Assembly (NCBI RefSeq): GCF_014306135.1
Contig: NZ_JACRWD010000001.1
Location: 434,001-498,000, forward strand
From: Paraclostridium hominis
GTDB taxonomy: Bacteria > Bacillota > Clostridia > Peptostreptococcales > Peptostreptococcaceae
Length of the DNA: 64,000 nucleotides
Direction of reading: 5' to 3'
Part shown: positions 9,927-19,041 of the stretch, one piece after another
Layout of the letters: each line of letters opens with the position of its first letter
Position numbering within the stretch: the stretch's first letter is position 1
Made by a program: the position numbers and the translations under genes
The notes under the pieces: generated by a model
Told to the model about the DNA's origin: nothing
Database searches by the model: none
Seen by the model: the letters and a program-made list of their open reading frames with translations, nothing else

Positions 9927-10766
9927 ATGATATATTTAGATAGTCGCAAAGAAGTATATGAAAATTTAAGATCTGACTGTGAAAAATGCTTTGGACTTTG
10001 TTGTGTTTCACTATATTTTTCAAAATCGGAAGGGTTTCCAAATGATAAAGTTGCCGGAACTCCTTGTATAAATTTACAATCTGATTTTAGATGTTCTATT
10101 CATGAAAGTCTTAGGAAAAAAGGTCTTAAAGGGTGTAGTGCATATGAGTGTTTTGGAGCAGGTCAAAAAGTATCTCAAGTTACATACAATGGACGTGATT
10201 GGAGAAAAGAAGTAAAATCTAAAAATCAAATGTTTGATGTTTTTTTAATTATGAGACAACTTCATGAAATGCTTTGGTATTTAAATCAAGCAATTTCACT
10301 TAAAGAAAATAAGTCTATACATGATAAAATTAGGGTTATGATAGAAGAAACAGAAAGACTTACTTATTTAGATTGCAAATCTCTTATAGAACTGGATGTA
10401 ATGTCACATCAAGATAAAGTTAATATATTGCTTTCTGATACTAGTGAAATTGTTAGAAAAAAATCTTGTTATGGAGAAAATAAAAGTAAAAATATACCTA
10501 AAGGATTAGATTGTATTGGTTCAGATCTAAGAAAATTTAATCTAAAAGGAGCTAATTTAAGAGGCGCATTTCTTATTGCCACAAATCTTAGAAATGTTGA
10601 TTTAAGTAAAGCAGATTTAATTGGTGCAGATATGAGAGATGCAGATATAAGAGGTGCAAATTTATCATATTGTATTTTTATTACTCAATCGCAAATTAAT
10701 ACAGCAATAGGTGATTCTAGTACAAAGTTACCTAAAATACTAAATCGACCACCATATTGGGAGTGA
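9927..10766 (+). CDS. Pentapeptide-repeat protein with N-terminal cysteine cluster
   Basis: The protein has 279 residues. The N-terminus carries a cysteine-rich metal-binding pattern (CEKCFGLCC near residues 18-26, then PCINL, FRCSIHE, GCSAYEC), resembling iron-sulfur or zinc clusters of YkgJ-type proteins. Residues about 195-255 form pentapeptide repeats (SDLRKFNLKGANLRG, LSKADLIGADMRDADIRGA), which fold as a right-handed beta helix. There is no signal peptide. The middle part is helical and unrecognised. The gene ends 8 bases before the sortase gene and may be cotranscribed with it, although no functional link is obvious. Specific function unknown. Confidence 0.75.
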   Translation: MIYLDSRKEVYENLRSDCEKCFGLCCVSLYFSKSEGFPNDKVAGTPCINLQSDFRCSIHESLRKKGLKGCSAYECFGAGQKVSQVTYNGRDWRKEVKSKNQMFDVFLIMRQLHEMLWYLNQAISLKENKSIHDKIRVMIEETERLTYLDCKSLIELDVMSHQDKVNILLSDTSEIVRKKSCYGENKSKNIPKGLDCIGSDLRKFNLKGANLRGAFLIATNLRNVDLSKADLIGADMRDADIRGANLSYCIFITQSQINTAIGDSSTKLPKILNRPPYWE

Positions 10767-10774
10767 TTAAATTA

Positions 10775-11497
10775 ATGAAAAAAAATAAAATTAGAACTTT
10801 AATAAATATATTTTTAGTAATAGTATTTTTATTTAGTTCATATAAGATTGTTGAAAAAATAATAAGCTATAAGAAAGCAGATAATGTATACAAAGAAATT
10901 CAGAAGATAAAAGATAAGAACATAGAAAAAAATACTGAAACTTTAGATTTATCTTATATAAATAAAGATTATAGAGGATGGTTAAATATTGATAATACAA
11001 ATATAAACTATCCAATTCTTCAAGGAAAAGATAATAATTATTACCTTGATAAGGATATAAATAAAAATTATTTAGCATCAGGATCAATTTTTTTAGATTT
11101 TAGAAATAATAAATTCAATGATGAAAATACTATTTTATATGGTCATTCTATGAAGAATGATACTATGTTTGCACAGTTGGATAAATTTAACGAAAAAGAA
11201 TTTTTTAATGAAAATAATAAAATAACTATATTAACTCCAAAAGGTAAGAAATTGACTTATGAGGTATTTTCCGCATATACAACGGATTTAAAAGATAATT
11301 ATAATGAGACTAATTTTAAAACTGAAAATGAATATAGAAACTTTTTAAATAAAATAGAAAATAAATCTATTGTGAAATCTAAACTAAAAGTAACGCCAAA
11401 AGATAAAATTTTGACTTTATCTACTTGTAGTTATGAGTATGAAGGTGCTCGTATGGTTGTACATGCAAAGCTTATGGAGATATCACAATATAAGTAG
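10775..11497 (+). CDS. srtB: Class B sortase
   Basis: The transpeptidase has 240 residues with a single N-terminal signal anchor (residues about 8-28). The catalytic residues are visible: His124 in LYGHSMKNDTMF, Cys218 in TLSTCSYEYEGAR and Arg226. The spacing and the HSMKNDTMF context are those of class B sortases, which in Peptostreptococcaceae attach (S/P/N)PxTG proteins to peptidoglycan. The ATG at 10775 has the site GGGAGTG within the end of the preceding gene; the TTG at 10757 is less likely. A terminator follows, and the next gene encodes a protein ending in NPITG, the probable substrate. Confidence 0.9.
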   Translation: MKKNKIRTLINIFLVIVFLFSSYKIVEKIISYKKADNVYKEIQKIKDKNIEKNTETLDLSYINKDYRGWLNIDNTNINYPILQGKDNNYYLDKDINKNYLASGSIFLDFRNNKFNDENTILYGHSMKNDTMFAQLDKFNEKEFFNENNKITILTPKGKKLTYEVFSAYTTDLKDNYNETNFKTENEYRNFLNKIENKSIVKSKLKVTPKDKILTLSTCSYEYEGARMVVHAKLMEISQYK

Positions 11498-11505
11498 TTA
11501 TATAA

Positions 11506-11537
11506 ATATGAGTAGCATATGCTACTCATATTTTTTT
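11506..11537 (+). terminator. Terminator after the sortase gene
   Basis: A perfect 13-bp palindromic stem, ATATGAGTAGCAT (11506-11518) with its complement (11519-11531), is followed by a T7 run. Confidence 0.85.
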
Positions 11538-11667
11538 GCGATTTTTGAGATTTAAAATAAAATTTTGGGGTAAAAATATCAAACGATAAATATTTACATA
11601 ATTTGGAATTATTTAGTTTGATAAAATTTTATTTAAATTAAGAAATCAAGGGGAGAATGGCAATATA

Positions 11668-14600
11668 ATGAGTAAAAAAAATAATGTTAAAAAGACGATT
11701 GTGGGAGTAATTACAACAACAGTGATTTTGCAATCAATGATGGTCAATGCATTAGCAGATGAAATAGAATCTAATAATAAAAATGAAACTAGCACTAATT
11801 TAAAAAAAGAAGAATCTTTAGATTCAGTTTCTATGGATAAAAAAATTGAACCATCTACAGAAATTTCTAATCCTGAAAATATAGACACTAAAACTAAAAA
11901 TGAAATTAAAGATGATAGTATAAATCTTGAAGACAAACCCGTAGTAAATAACAATGATAAAGATATAAATGAAAAAATTAAAGAGCGTGAGATAATTGAT
12001 ATTAAAGATATAAATTTAAAAAGAGCGATAAATGAACAGTTAAGAAAGAAAGATTTGGATGCAGATATAAGTAAGTCTGAATTAGAATCCTTAAAAAGGT
12101 TAAATGTACATGAGTCAAATATATCGAATTTAGATGGACTACAATATTGTATAAATTTAACTAGCTTACATTTAAATGGAGAAAAAATAAGTGATATAAG
12201 TCCTATATCTAAATTAACTAAATTAACTTACTTATATTTAGATGCAGATATGATAAGTGATATAAGTCCAATATCAAACTTAAAAAAATTAGTTACTTTG
12301 TACTTAAATAGAAATCAAATAAGTGATATAAGTCCTATAGCAAACTTAACAAACTTGGTTGAATTGTATTTAGATCAAAACAAAATAAGTGATATAAGTC
12401 CAATAAGTAATTTAACTAATTTGACAAAATTATACTTAACTGATAATCAAATAAGTGATATAAGCTCTATAGGTAATTTAACTAACTTAAATTATTTGCA
12501 TTTAGATTTTAATAATATAAGTAATATAAAACCCTTAGAGAGCTTAACTAAATTAAAAATGCTTTTTTTAGGTTATAATCAAATAAGTGATATAAGCTCT
12601 ATAGGAAGTTTAACTAATTTATCAGGTTTATTCTTAAGTGATAATAAGATAAATGATATAAATTCTATAAAAAATTTAACTAACTTAAGTTCTTTGAATT
12701 TAAATAATAATCAAATAAGTAATATAAATTCTTTAGAAAAACTAACTAAATTAAGTTTTTTAAACTTAGGAGTTAATCAAATAAGTAATATAAGTCCTAT
12801 AGTTAACTTAAATCATTTAATTTTTTTACAATTAGATAATCAAAATATAAAATTGAAATCAAAAGAAGCAAAACAATTAGGATCTATAGAAATTGATAAC
12901 ATAGTAACTGATAAAATGGGAGATAAAATAGCTCCGTCAAATATTTCTGGAAATGGATTATATGATAAAAATACTAATAAAATTTTCTGGAAAGATATAA
13001 ATAGTAATAGTGAGAATTATTCTTTTTCAAAGAATGTAAATATTGGTAAGGCAAATTCTGAATTTTCAGGGAATGTAACTCAACCAATAGTACTTATAAA
13101 AAATGAAATACCGATAATAAATGCAAGTAATAAGACAATAAAGGTTGGAGAAAAGTTTAATCCAATGGAAGGTGTAACGGCAACAGATAAAGAGGATGGG
13201 AATATAACAGATAAGATAAAAATTATAGAAGATACAGTAAATACAAATAAAGTAGGAACATATAAAGTAGTATATGAAGTAACAGATAGTCAAGGAGCAA
13301 AAGTAGTAAAAACTATTACGGTAAATGTAAAAAGTAACGACAAACCAGTAATAAGTGGAGCAAATAATGTAAGTATAATAGGAGGAACTAAGTTTGACCC
13401 AATGAAAGGTGTAACAGCTACTGATACTGAAGATGGAAATATAACCAAAGATATCAAAGTTACAGGTACTGTAGATACAAATAAGGCAGGAAAATATGAA
13501 TTAACATATACAGTAACAGATAAAGATGGAAATACGACCACAGTAAAAAGAATAGTAATAGTAAATATGAAATGGGTAGATATAAATAGTGTTCCAAAAA
13601 TAAATGCAAGCGATAAGACAATAAAAGTTGGAGAAAAGTTTAATCCAATGGAAGGTGTAACGGCAACAGATAAAGAGGATGGGAATATAACAGATAAGAT
13701 AAAAATTATAGAAGATACAGTAAATACAAATAAAGTGGGGACATATAAAGTAGTATATGAAGTAACAGATAGTCAAGGAGCAAAAGTAGTAAAAACTATT
13801 ACTGTAAATGTAAAAAGTAACGACAAACCAGTAATAAGTGGAGCAAATAATGTAAGTATAATAGAAGGAACTAAGTTTGACCCAATGAAAGGTGTAACAG
13901 CTACTGACACTGAAGATGGAAATATAACTAAAGATATCAAAGTTACAGGTACTGTAGATACAAATAAGCCAGGAAAATATGAATTAACATATACAGTAAC
14001 AGATAAAGATGGAAATACGACCACAGTAAAAAGAATAGTAATAGTAAATATAAAATGGGTAGATATAAATAGTGTTCCAAAAATAAATGCAAGCGATAAG
14101 ACAATAAAAGTTGGAGAAAAATTTAATCCAATGGAAGGTGTAACGGCAACAGATAAAGAGGATGGGAACATAACAGACAAGATAAAAGTGATAGAAGATA
14201 CAGTAAATACAAATAAAGTGGGGACATATAAAGTAGTATATGAAGTAATAGATAGTCAAGGAGCAAAAGTAACAAAAACTATAACTGTAAATGTAAAAAG
14301 TAACGACAAACCAGTAATAAGTGGAGCAAACAATATAAGTATAACAGAAGGAACTAAGTTCGACCCAATGAAAGGAGTAACTGCTACTGATACTGAAGAT
14401 GGAAATATAACTAAAGATATCAAAGTTACAGGTACTGTAGATACAAATAAGCCAGGAAAATATGAATTAACATATACAGTAACAGATAAAGATGGAAATA
14501 CGACCACAGTAAAAAGAACAGTAATAGTAAATCAAAAAGAATCTATATTAAATGATGCTCCAATATTAGAATTAAAAACAAATGACGCAACTATAAATAG

Positions 14601-15321
14601 TGGAGAAAAAGTAAATTTATTAGACTTTGTATCTAAAGCGGAAGACAAAGAAGACAAAAGTTTAAATATAAGTGATGTAAAATACACTATAAAAAATATG
14701 AATGGAAGTAGTGAAACAAATATAAGTGAAGCAGGAAAGTATGAAGTAATATATTCATTGACAGATTCACAAGGTAAAACAACTACTAAAAAATTGATAT
14801 TAAATGTAATTGAAAAACATCAACATAATGAAAGTATAAATAACAGTAGTAGCAACAGTGAAAATAATAATGTAGATAATAACAGTAGTGATAACGATGA
14901 AAACAATAATGTAGGTAATAACAGTAGTGGTAACGGTGAAAACAATAATGCAGATAATAACAGTAGTAGTAACAATGAAAATAATAATGTAGATAATAAC
15001 AGTAGCAGTAACAATGAAAACAATAATGCAGATAATAACAGTAGCAGTAACAATGAAAACAATAATGCAGATAATAACAGTAGTAGTAACAGTGAAAATA
15101 ATAATGTAGATAATAACAGTAGCAGTAACAATGAAAATAATAATATAGGTAATAACAGTAGTAGTAACAATGAAAATAATAACTTAAATAGTAATGAGAC
15201 TTTAGAACAATCAAATAAGAATTACTTAAATCCAATAACAGGAGATACTGGAGTTTTAGGTTATATGGGAATAGGACTAGCTTCATTGGTAGGATTATTT
15301 ATAAATAGAAAGAAAAAATAA
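11668..15321 (+). CDS. LRR/DUF5011 cell-wall-anchored surface protein with NPITG sorting signal
   Basis: The protein has 1217 residues. In order: signal peptide (1-30, cleavage after ALA); a charged linker; about eleven 22-residue internalin-type leucine-rich repeats (about 141-400, e.g. LTNLTKLYLTDNQISDISSI); three tandem copies of a 161-residue unit, each with two DUF5011-type immunoglobulin-like modules (482-955); one more related domain; nine 13-residue Asn/Ser-rich repeats (about 1058-1174) that act as a wall-spanning stalk; and a C-terminal signal of NPITG (1188-1192), hydrophobic helix and NRKKK. The layout is that of internalin-like adhesins that bind host or matrix proteins. The sortase B gene lies immediately upstream and probably attaches it. 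The repeats make copy-number change likely. A putative RBS (GGGGAGAA) precedes the ATG. Confidence 0.9.
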   Translation: MSKKNNVKKTIVGVITTTVILQSMMVNALADEIESNNKNETSTNLKKEESLDSVSMDKKIEPSTEISNPENIDTKTKNEIKDDSINLEDKPVVNNNDKDINEKIKEREIIDIKDINLKRAINEQLRKKDLDADISKSELESLKRLNVHESNISNLDGLQYCINLTSLHLNGEKISDISPISKLTKLTYLYLDADMISDISPISNLKKLVTLYLNRNQISDISPIANLTNLVELYLDQNKISDISPISNLTNLTKLYLTDNQISDISSIGNLTNLNYLHLDFNNISNIKPLESLTKLKMLFLGYNQISDISSIGSLTNLSGLFLSDNKINDINSIKNLTNLSSLNLNNNQISNINSLEKLTKLSFLNLGVNQISNISPIVNLNHLIFLQLDNQNIKLKSKEAKQLGSIEIDNIVTDKMGDKIAPSNISGNGLYDKNTNKIFWKDINSNSENYSFSKNVNIGKANSEFSGNVTQPIVLIKNEIPIINASNKTIKVGEKFNPMEGVTATDKEDGNITDKIKIIEDTVNTNKVGTYKVVYEVTDSQGAKVVKTITVNVKSNDKPVISGANNVSIIGGTKFDPMKGVTATDTEDGNITKDIKVTGTVDTNKAGKYELTYTVTDKDGNTTTVKRIVIVNMKWVDINSVPKINASDKTIKVGEKFNPMEGVTATDKEDGNITDKIKIIEDTVNTNKVGTYKVVYEVTDSQGAKVVKTITVNVKSNDKPVISGANNVSIIEGTKFDPMKGVTATDTEDGNITKDIKVTGTVDTNKPGKYELTYTVTDKDGNTTTVKRIVIVNIKWVDINSVPKINASDKTIKVGEKFNPMEGVTATDKEDGNITDKIKVIEDTVNTNKVGTYKVVYEVIDSQGAKVTKTITVNVKSNDKPVISGANNISITEGTKFDPMKGVTATDTEDGNITKDIKVTGTVDTNKPGKYELTYTVTDKDGNTTTVKRTVIVNQKESILNDAPILELKTNDATINSGEKVNLLDFVSKAEDKEDKSLNISDVKYTIKNMNGSSETNISEAGKYEVIYSLTDSQGKTTTKKLILNVIEKHQHNESINNSSSNSENNNVDNNSSDNDENNNVGNNSSGNGENNNADNNSSSNNENNNVDNNSSSNNENNNADNNSSSNNENNNADNNSSSNSENNNVDNNSSSNNENNNIGNNSSSNNENNNLNSNETLEQSNKNYLNPITGDTGVLGYMGIGLASLVGLFINRKKK
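13111..14530 (+). repeat. Three tandem 483-bp repeats encoding paired DUF5011 modules
   Basis: The segment beginning ATGCAAG recurs at 13121, 13604 and 14087, exactly 483 bp apart, and the copies are nearly identical in DNA. Differences are scattered single bases (for example GGAGGAACT versus GAAGGAACT after SIIG/SIIE). Such identity points to recent duplication or gene conversion. Confidence 0.9.
14839..15189 (+). repeat. Nine 39-bp repeats encoding NNSSSNNENNNVD-type units
   Basis: In-frame units of 13 residues vary mainly at the last two positions (VD, VG, AD, IG, LN). They encode the hydrophilic stalk before the sorting signal. The low complexity makes the opposite strand open too, which is not coding. 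Confidence 0.9.
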
Positions 15322-15326
15322 TTAAA

Positions 15327-15353
15327 TTAGCACTCTAACCTTGACAGTGCTAA
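15327..15353 (+). promoter_or_regulatory. CIRCE element (HrcA operator) upstream of htpG
   Basis: TTAGCACTC (15327-15335), a 9-nt spacer, then CAGTGCTAA (15345-15353). This is the CIRCE consensus with one mismatch (CAG for GAG) and the exact 9-nt spacer. HrcA binding here would repress htpG outside heat stress. Confidence 0.9.
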
Positions 15354-15368
15354 TGAAGGTGCTACAAT
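15341..15368 (+). promoter_or_regulatory. Sigma-A promoter of htpG
   Basis: TTGACA (15341-15346), 16-nt spacing, TACAAT (15363-15368). The -35 box lies inside the CIRCE element, so HrcA binding would block polymerase directly. Confidence 0.8.
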
Positions 15369-15434
15369 AATAAATATGGGGGACAATTTTATCCCGATAT
15401 CTATTTTAAAAAGGTAAACTTAGGAGGAGATAAA

Positions 15435-17294
15435 ATGGAAAATAAAAAAGGAAACATATCAATACATACAGAAAATATATTTCCAATAATAAAAAAATGG
15501 TTATATTCTGATAAAGATATATTTATAAGAGAACTTATAAGTAATGGCTGTGATGCAATAAACAAATACAAGAAATTAGTTTCTTTAGGGGAAATAGAAA
15601 ATAATAAAGATCAAGAATATAAAATAACTGTAACTATAGATAAAGAAAACTCAGCACTTATATTTGAAGATAATGGTATAGGTATGACTGAAGAAGAAGT
15701 TCAAAAATATATAAACCAAGTAGCTTTTTCGGGAGCTGAAGATTTTGTTAATAAATATAAAGACAAAATAAGTGAAGAAAGTGATATAATAGGACACTTT
15801 GGACTAGGGTTTTACTCAGCTTTCATGGTAGCTAAAAAAGTTCAAATTGACACACTATCATACAAAGAAAATAATGATGCTGTAAGATGGATAAGTGAAG
15901 GTCAAACAGAGTATGAAATAGGTTTAAGTGATACAAGAAAAACAAGAGGAACAACTATAACTCTATTTTTAGATGATGAAAGCAAAGAGTTCTTAGGTGA
16001 GTATACAGTAAGAGATACAATAGACAAATACTGTTCATTCTTACCAGTAGATATATACTTAAAAGTTAGTGATAAAGAAGAAAAAGATGAAGATATAAAA
16101 CCTTTAAATGATACAAAACCTTTATGGTTAAAATCACCAAAAGATTGTACTGATGAAGAATACAAAGAGTTTTATAAAAAAGTATTTAAAACATTTGATG
16201 AACCACTATTTTGGATACATCTAAATGTAGATTATCCATTTAACTTAAAAGGAATATTATACTTCCCTAAACTAAAAAATGAGTTTGAGCTTATAGAAGG
16301 TAAGGTGAAATTATATAACAACCAAGTATTCGTTGCAGATAATATAAAAGAAGTTATACCAGAGTTTTTACTATTACTTAAAGGTGTAATAGACTGCCCA
16401 GACTTACCATTAAATGTATCTAGAAGTTTCTTACAAAATGATAAAGATGTAAGTAAAATTTCTAAGCATATAGTTAAAAAAGTTGCAGATAAATTAAAAT
16501 CACTATACAAAAATGAAAAAGAAAACTATGAAAAATTCTGGGATGACATACAAGTATTCATTAAATTTGGATGCTTAAAAGATGAAGGATTCTATGATAA
16601 AATAAAAGATATTATATTATTTAAAACTATAAATAATGAATATGTAACTCTTAATGATTATTTAGAAAACTGTAAAGAAAAACATGAAAATAAAGTGTTC
16701 TATGTAAGTGATGAAGAGCAACAATCTCAATATATAAAACTATTTAAAGATTATGGACTTGATGCAGTGGTACTAGATTCTAGTATAGATAATCACTTTG
16801 TATCATTTATTGAATTTAAAAACCAGGGAGTTACTTTCAATAGAATAGATGCTGATTTATCTGATGTTTTAAAAGATAAAAAAGATGATGAAAACAAAGA
16901 AGAAAAAACTGCTATAGAAAACTTATTTAAAGATTTAGTTAAAGATAAAGTTAAAGCATACTCAGTAGAGAGTTTAAAAAGTGAAGATACTACAGCTATA
17001 ATTTTAGTATCAGAACAATCAAGAAGAATGTCTGAAATGAAGTCTCAATTTGCTGGAATGGACTTTGGAATGAGTTTTGAAGAAGAAAAAACTTTAGTTA
17101 TAAATGACAATAGTCCAATAATTAAAAAGCTTATTAATTTAAAAGATGATGAAAGTAAAAAAGAAGAATTATCTTTAATTTGTAATCAAATAGTAGATAT
17201 AGCTTTACTTGCTAATAAAGAATTAGATGCTAAGGAATTAGATGAGTTTATAAAGAGAAACAATAAACTTATGAATATGGTAATATCTTTATAA
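15435..17294 (+). CDS. htpG: Hsp90-family chaperone HtpG
   Basis: The protein has 619 residues, the usual bacterial Hsp90 length. The N-terminal ATPase shows the GHKL motifs: RELISNGCDAINK, FEDNGIGM and GHFGLGFYSAF. The middle segment (PLWIHLNVDYPFNLKGILYFP and LPLNVSRSFLQND) and the helical C-terminal dimerisation domain follow. It is a cytosolic, ATP-dependent dimeric chaperone. The start is preceded by AGGAGGAGATAAA. It stands alone with a CIRCE-controlled promoter and its own terminator. Placing htpG under HrcA rather than a class III-type control is a regulatory feature worth noting. One small oddity is NGCDA in place of the usual NASDA. Confidence 0.95.
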   Translation: MENKKGNISIHTENIFPIIKKWLYSDKDIFIRELISNGCDAINKYKKLVSLGEIENNKDQEYKITVTIDKENSALIFEDNGIGMTEEEVQKYINQVAFSGAEDFVNKYKDKISEESDIIGHFGLGFYSAFMVAKKVQIDTLSYKENNDAVRWISEGQTEYEIGLSDTRKTRGTTITLFLDDESKEFLGEYTVRDTIDKYCSFLPVDIYLKVSDKEEKDEDIKPLNDTKPLWLKSPKDCTDEEYKEFYKKVFKTFDEPLFWIHLNVDYPFNLKGILYFPKLKNEFELIEGKVKLYNNQVFVADNIKEVIPEFLLLLKGVIDCPDLPLNVSRSFLQNDKDVSKISKHIVKKVADKLKSLYKNEKENYEKFWDDIQVFIKFGCLKDEGFYDKIKDIILFKTINNEYVTLNDYLENCKEKHENKVFYVSDEEQQSQYIKLFKDYGLDAVVLDSSIDNHFVSFIEFKNQGVTFNRIDADLSDVLKDKKDDENKEEKTAIENLFKDLVKDKVKAYSVESLKSEDTTAIILVSEQSRRMSEMKSQFAGMDFGMSFEEEKTLVINDNSPIIKKLINLKDDESKKEELSLICNQIVDIALLANKELDAKELDEFIKRNNKLMNMVISL

Positions 17295-17299
17295 GATAA

Positions 17300-17347
17300 A
17301 AAAATAGTCTCAAGATAACTGTTATAGTTAATTTTGAGGCTATTTTT
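17300..17347 (+). terminator. Terminator after htpG
   Basis: AAAATAGTCTCAA (17301-17313) pairs with TTGAGGCTATTTTT (17334-17347), with one G-T pair, followed by T residues. Confidence 0.7.
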
Positions 17348-17491
17348 ATCGATAGGTATTTATATAGATGTATTAAAGAGGTAATTGAATTACTATATAT
17401 AGTATAGGCGTTATGATAATAGTAACTACTTTATTAATAAGATTATATATAGATAATTAAATCTGATTAGATTAATATGGAGGGGGTTAAA

Positions 17492-18004
17492 ATGAAGATT
17501 GCAATAATTGGATATAGCGGAAGTGGAAAATCAACACTTTCTAGACAACTTGCAAAACATTATAATATACCCGTTTTATTTCTTGATACAGTGAATTTTT
17601 TACCTAATTGGGTTATGCGTGATAAAGATGAAGGTCGTTTGATAGTTTGGGATTTTATGAAAAATGACTCCTGGGTAATTGATGGAAATTATAGTGGATT
17701 TTATCAAAGAGAAAGATTAGAACAAGCTGATAAAATAATTTTTCTTAATTTTCCACGGAGAATTTGCATGTATAGAGCATTAAAAAGATATTTTAAGAAT
17801 AAAAACACAACTCGTGAAGATATGGCTAAGGGATGTATAGAGAAAATGGATTTAGAATTTATTTGGTGGATTCTTCATGAAGGGCGTACTAAAGAAAAGA
17901 GTAATCATTATAAAAACATAGAACAAGAATTTAAAGATAAGATAGTAGTATTGAAAAATCCAAAAGAAGTTAGCTTATTTTTACAAAAGGAAATTAACTC
18001 GTAA
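17492..18004 (+). CDS. P-loop kinase-like protein (FlaR / DNA topology modulation family)
   Basis: The protein has 170 residues. The Walker A motif GYSGSGKST lies at the N-terminus, followed by LFLDTVNFLPNW and WVIDGNYSG, typical of the adenylate-kinase-like family annotated as topology modulation or FlaR protein. FLNFPRRICMYRALKRYF corresponds to the lid/Arg region. It is probably a small nucleotide or metabolite kinase in the cytosol; the family name reflects old observations and does not establish the function. The ATG at 17492 is chosen because GGAGGGGGTTAAA precedes it; the upstream ATG at 17477 has no site. Monocistronic. Confidence 0.7.
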   Translation: MKIAIIGYSGSGKSTLSRQLAKHYNIPVLFLDTVNFLPNWVMRDKDEGRLIVWDFMKNDSWVIDGNYSGFYQRERLEQADKIIFLNFPRRICMYRALKRYFKNKNTTREDMAKGCIEKMDLEFIWWILHEGRTKEKSNHYKNIEQEFKDKIVVLKNPKEVSLFLQKEINS

Positions 18005-18089
18005 ATAATTATAATTTTGCTAAAAAGCCAACCAAAGAATATATTTTAAGTGATTAGCCTTGAATAATTTAAAGTGAATTTTAGAATAA

Positions 18090-18135
18090 AAGAGGCTTAA
18101 ACTAATCTTTACACAAGTAGATATGTTTATGCCTC
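18090..18135. terminator. Weak hairpin between convergent genes
   Basis: GAGGCTTAAAC (18090-18100) pairs with GTTTATGCCTC (18125-18135) with one mismatch. There is no long T-run. It is the only clear structure between the P-loop gene and the DUF421 gene. Confidence 0.35.
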
Positions 18136-18141
18136 GATGAA

Positions 18142-18846
18142 TTATTTATATAAAAAAACTTTTATGTTATCTTTACTATCAAGTGTGGCAAGCAAGACGT
18201 TTCTTACCTCGGTTTGATATAAATTTTCTAATTTGGAAATAACCCAACTTTCATCTTTATGAAGTGCTTTTAGTTCATTGAAATTAATTTTACCTTCTTT
18301 AATAATTGTTTTTGAAAAGTCAAAAGGTTCTATTTTTATACCCAAAGATGAAGGAGTAATTGGTTCATATTCTGGATGTAGGAAAACAGAAATCTTACCA
18401 TCAGGTTCCCATGTTGCTAATGCTACCTTTTTCACATCATCTACTTTTTCTTCGCGTAACTCTTCTAATAACACATCAATTGATATTCTTGCTTTTTTTA
18501 AACCATTATAAAGTATTTCACCATTTTGAATAACTGTAATTGGAGAATTACTAACAAGTTTTCTAAGGGATGGAAATTTAAAAATGATAAATACTCCACT
18601 AACATATAGTACAACTAATACAAGAGTTGTAATTATTGATCCTTCTAATCCAAGTTTTTCATCAGATAACGGATGGGCAATAATATTTCCAATTACTAAA
18701 GTAATAGCAAAATCAAGTAGTCTTAGTTGAGAAATGGAACGTTGCCCTAATAGTTTTGCAATAGCTAGCAAAAAGAAAAAAGCAATGACAGCACGAAGTA
18801 TCCAGCCAATTATGCTAAGAGTTTCTTGACCATGTAAGAATTCCAT
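18142..18846 (-). CDS. YetF-like DUF421 membrane protein
   Basis: The protein has 234 residues. Three N-terminal membrane helices (about residues 10-105), including LLAIAKLLGQRSISQLRLLDFAI, are followed by a cytoplasmic domain with ITVIQNGEILYNGLKKARIS and LREEKVDDVKKVALATWEPDG, the conserved DUF421 segments. Family members occur in spore-formers as YetF, YcaP and YrbG; the precise activity is unknown. The ATG at 18846 is preferred because AAAGGAG sits 9 nt upstream; the TTG two codons earlier is too close. No operon partner. Confidence 0.85.
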   Translation of the reverse strand: MEFLHGQETLSIIGWILRAVIAFFFLLAIAKLLGQRSISQLRLLDFAITLVIGNIIAHPLSDEKLGLEGSIITTLVLVVLYVSGVFIIFKFPSLRKLVSNSPITVIQNGEILYNGLKKARISIDVLLEELREEKVDDVKKVALATWEPDGKISVFLHPEYEPITPSSLGIKIEPFDFSKTIIKEGKINFNELKALHKDESWVISKLENLYQTEVRNVLLATLDSKDNIKVFLYK

Positions 18847-19041
18847 ATACAATATCTCCTTTATCCAAAATATTTAATACTTATTTTATTTTAACCAATA
18901 ATTAATAAATAATATATGTTAGTTGGATTTGTTATAGGTACACTTTAGTTTTATCTATCACAAGAAAGTTTAACAGCGATTTCTTTTATCACTGTTAATT
19001 AAATATATAATTATATTTTTAATTTAGTAGATAAAACTTTT

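Noticed and set aside
13066..15286. Several open frames on the minus strand across the surface-protein gene, up to 166 codons
   Set aside because: They mirror the repeats and low-complexity Asn/Ser stretch, have no RBS, and give Tyr/Cys- or Leu-rich nonsense proteins.
18971..18998. Hairpin AACAGCGAT/ATCACTGTT near the thioesterase gene
   Set aside because: One mismatch and no T-run in either direction, so it is not a convincing terminator.
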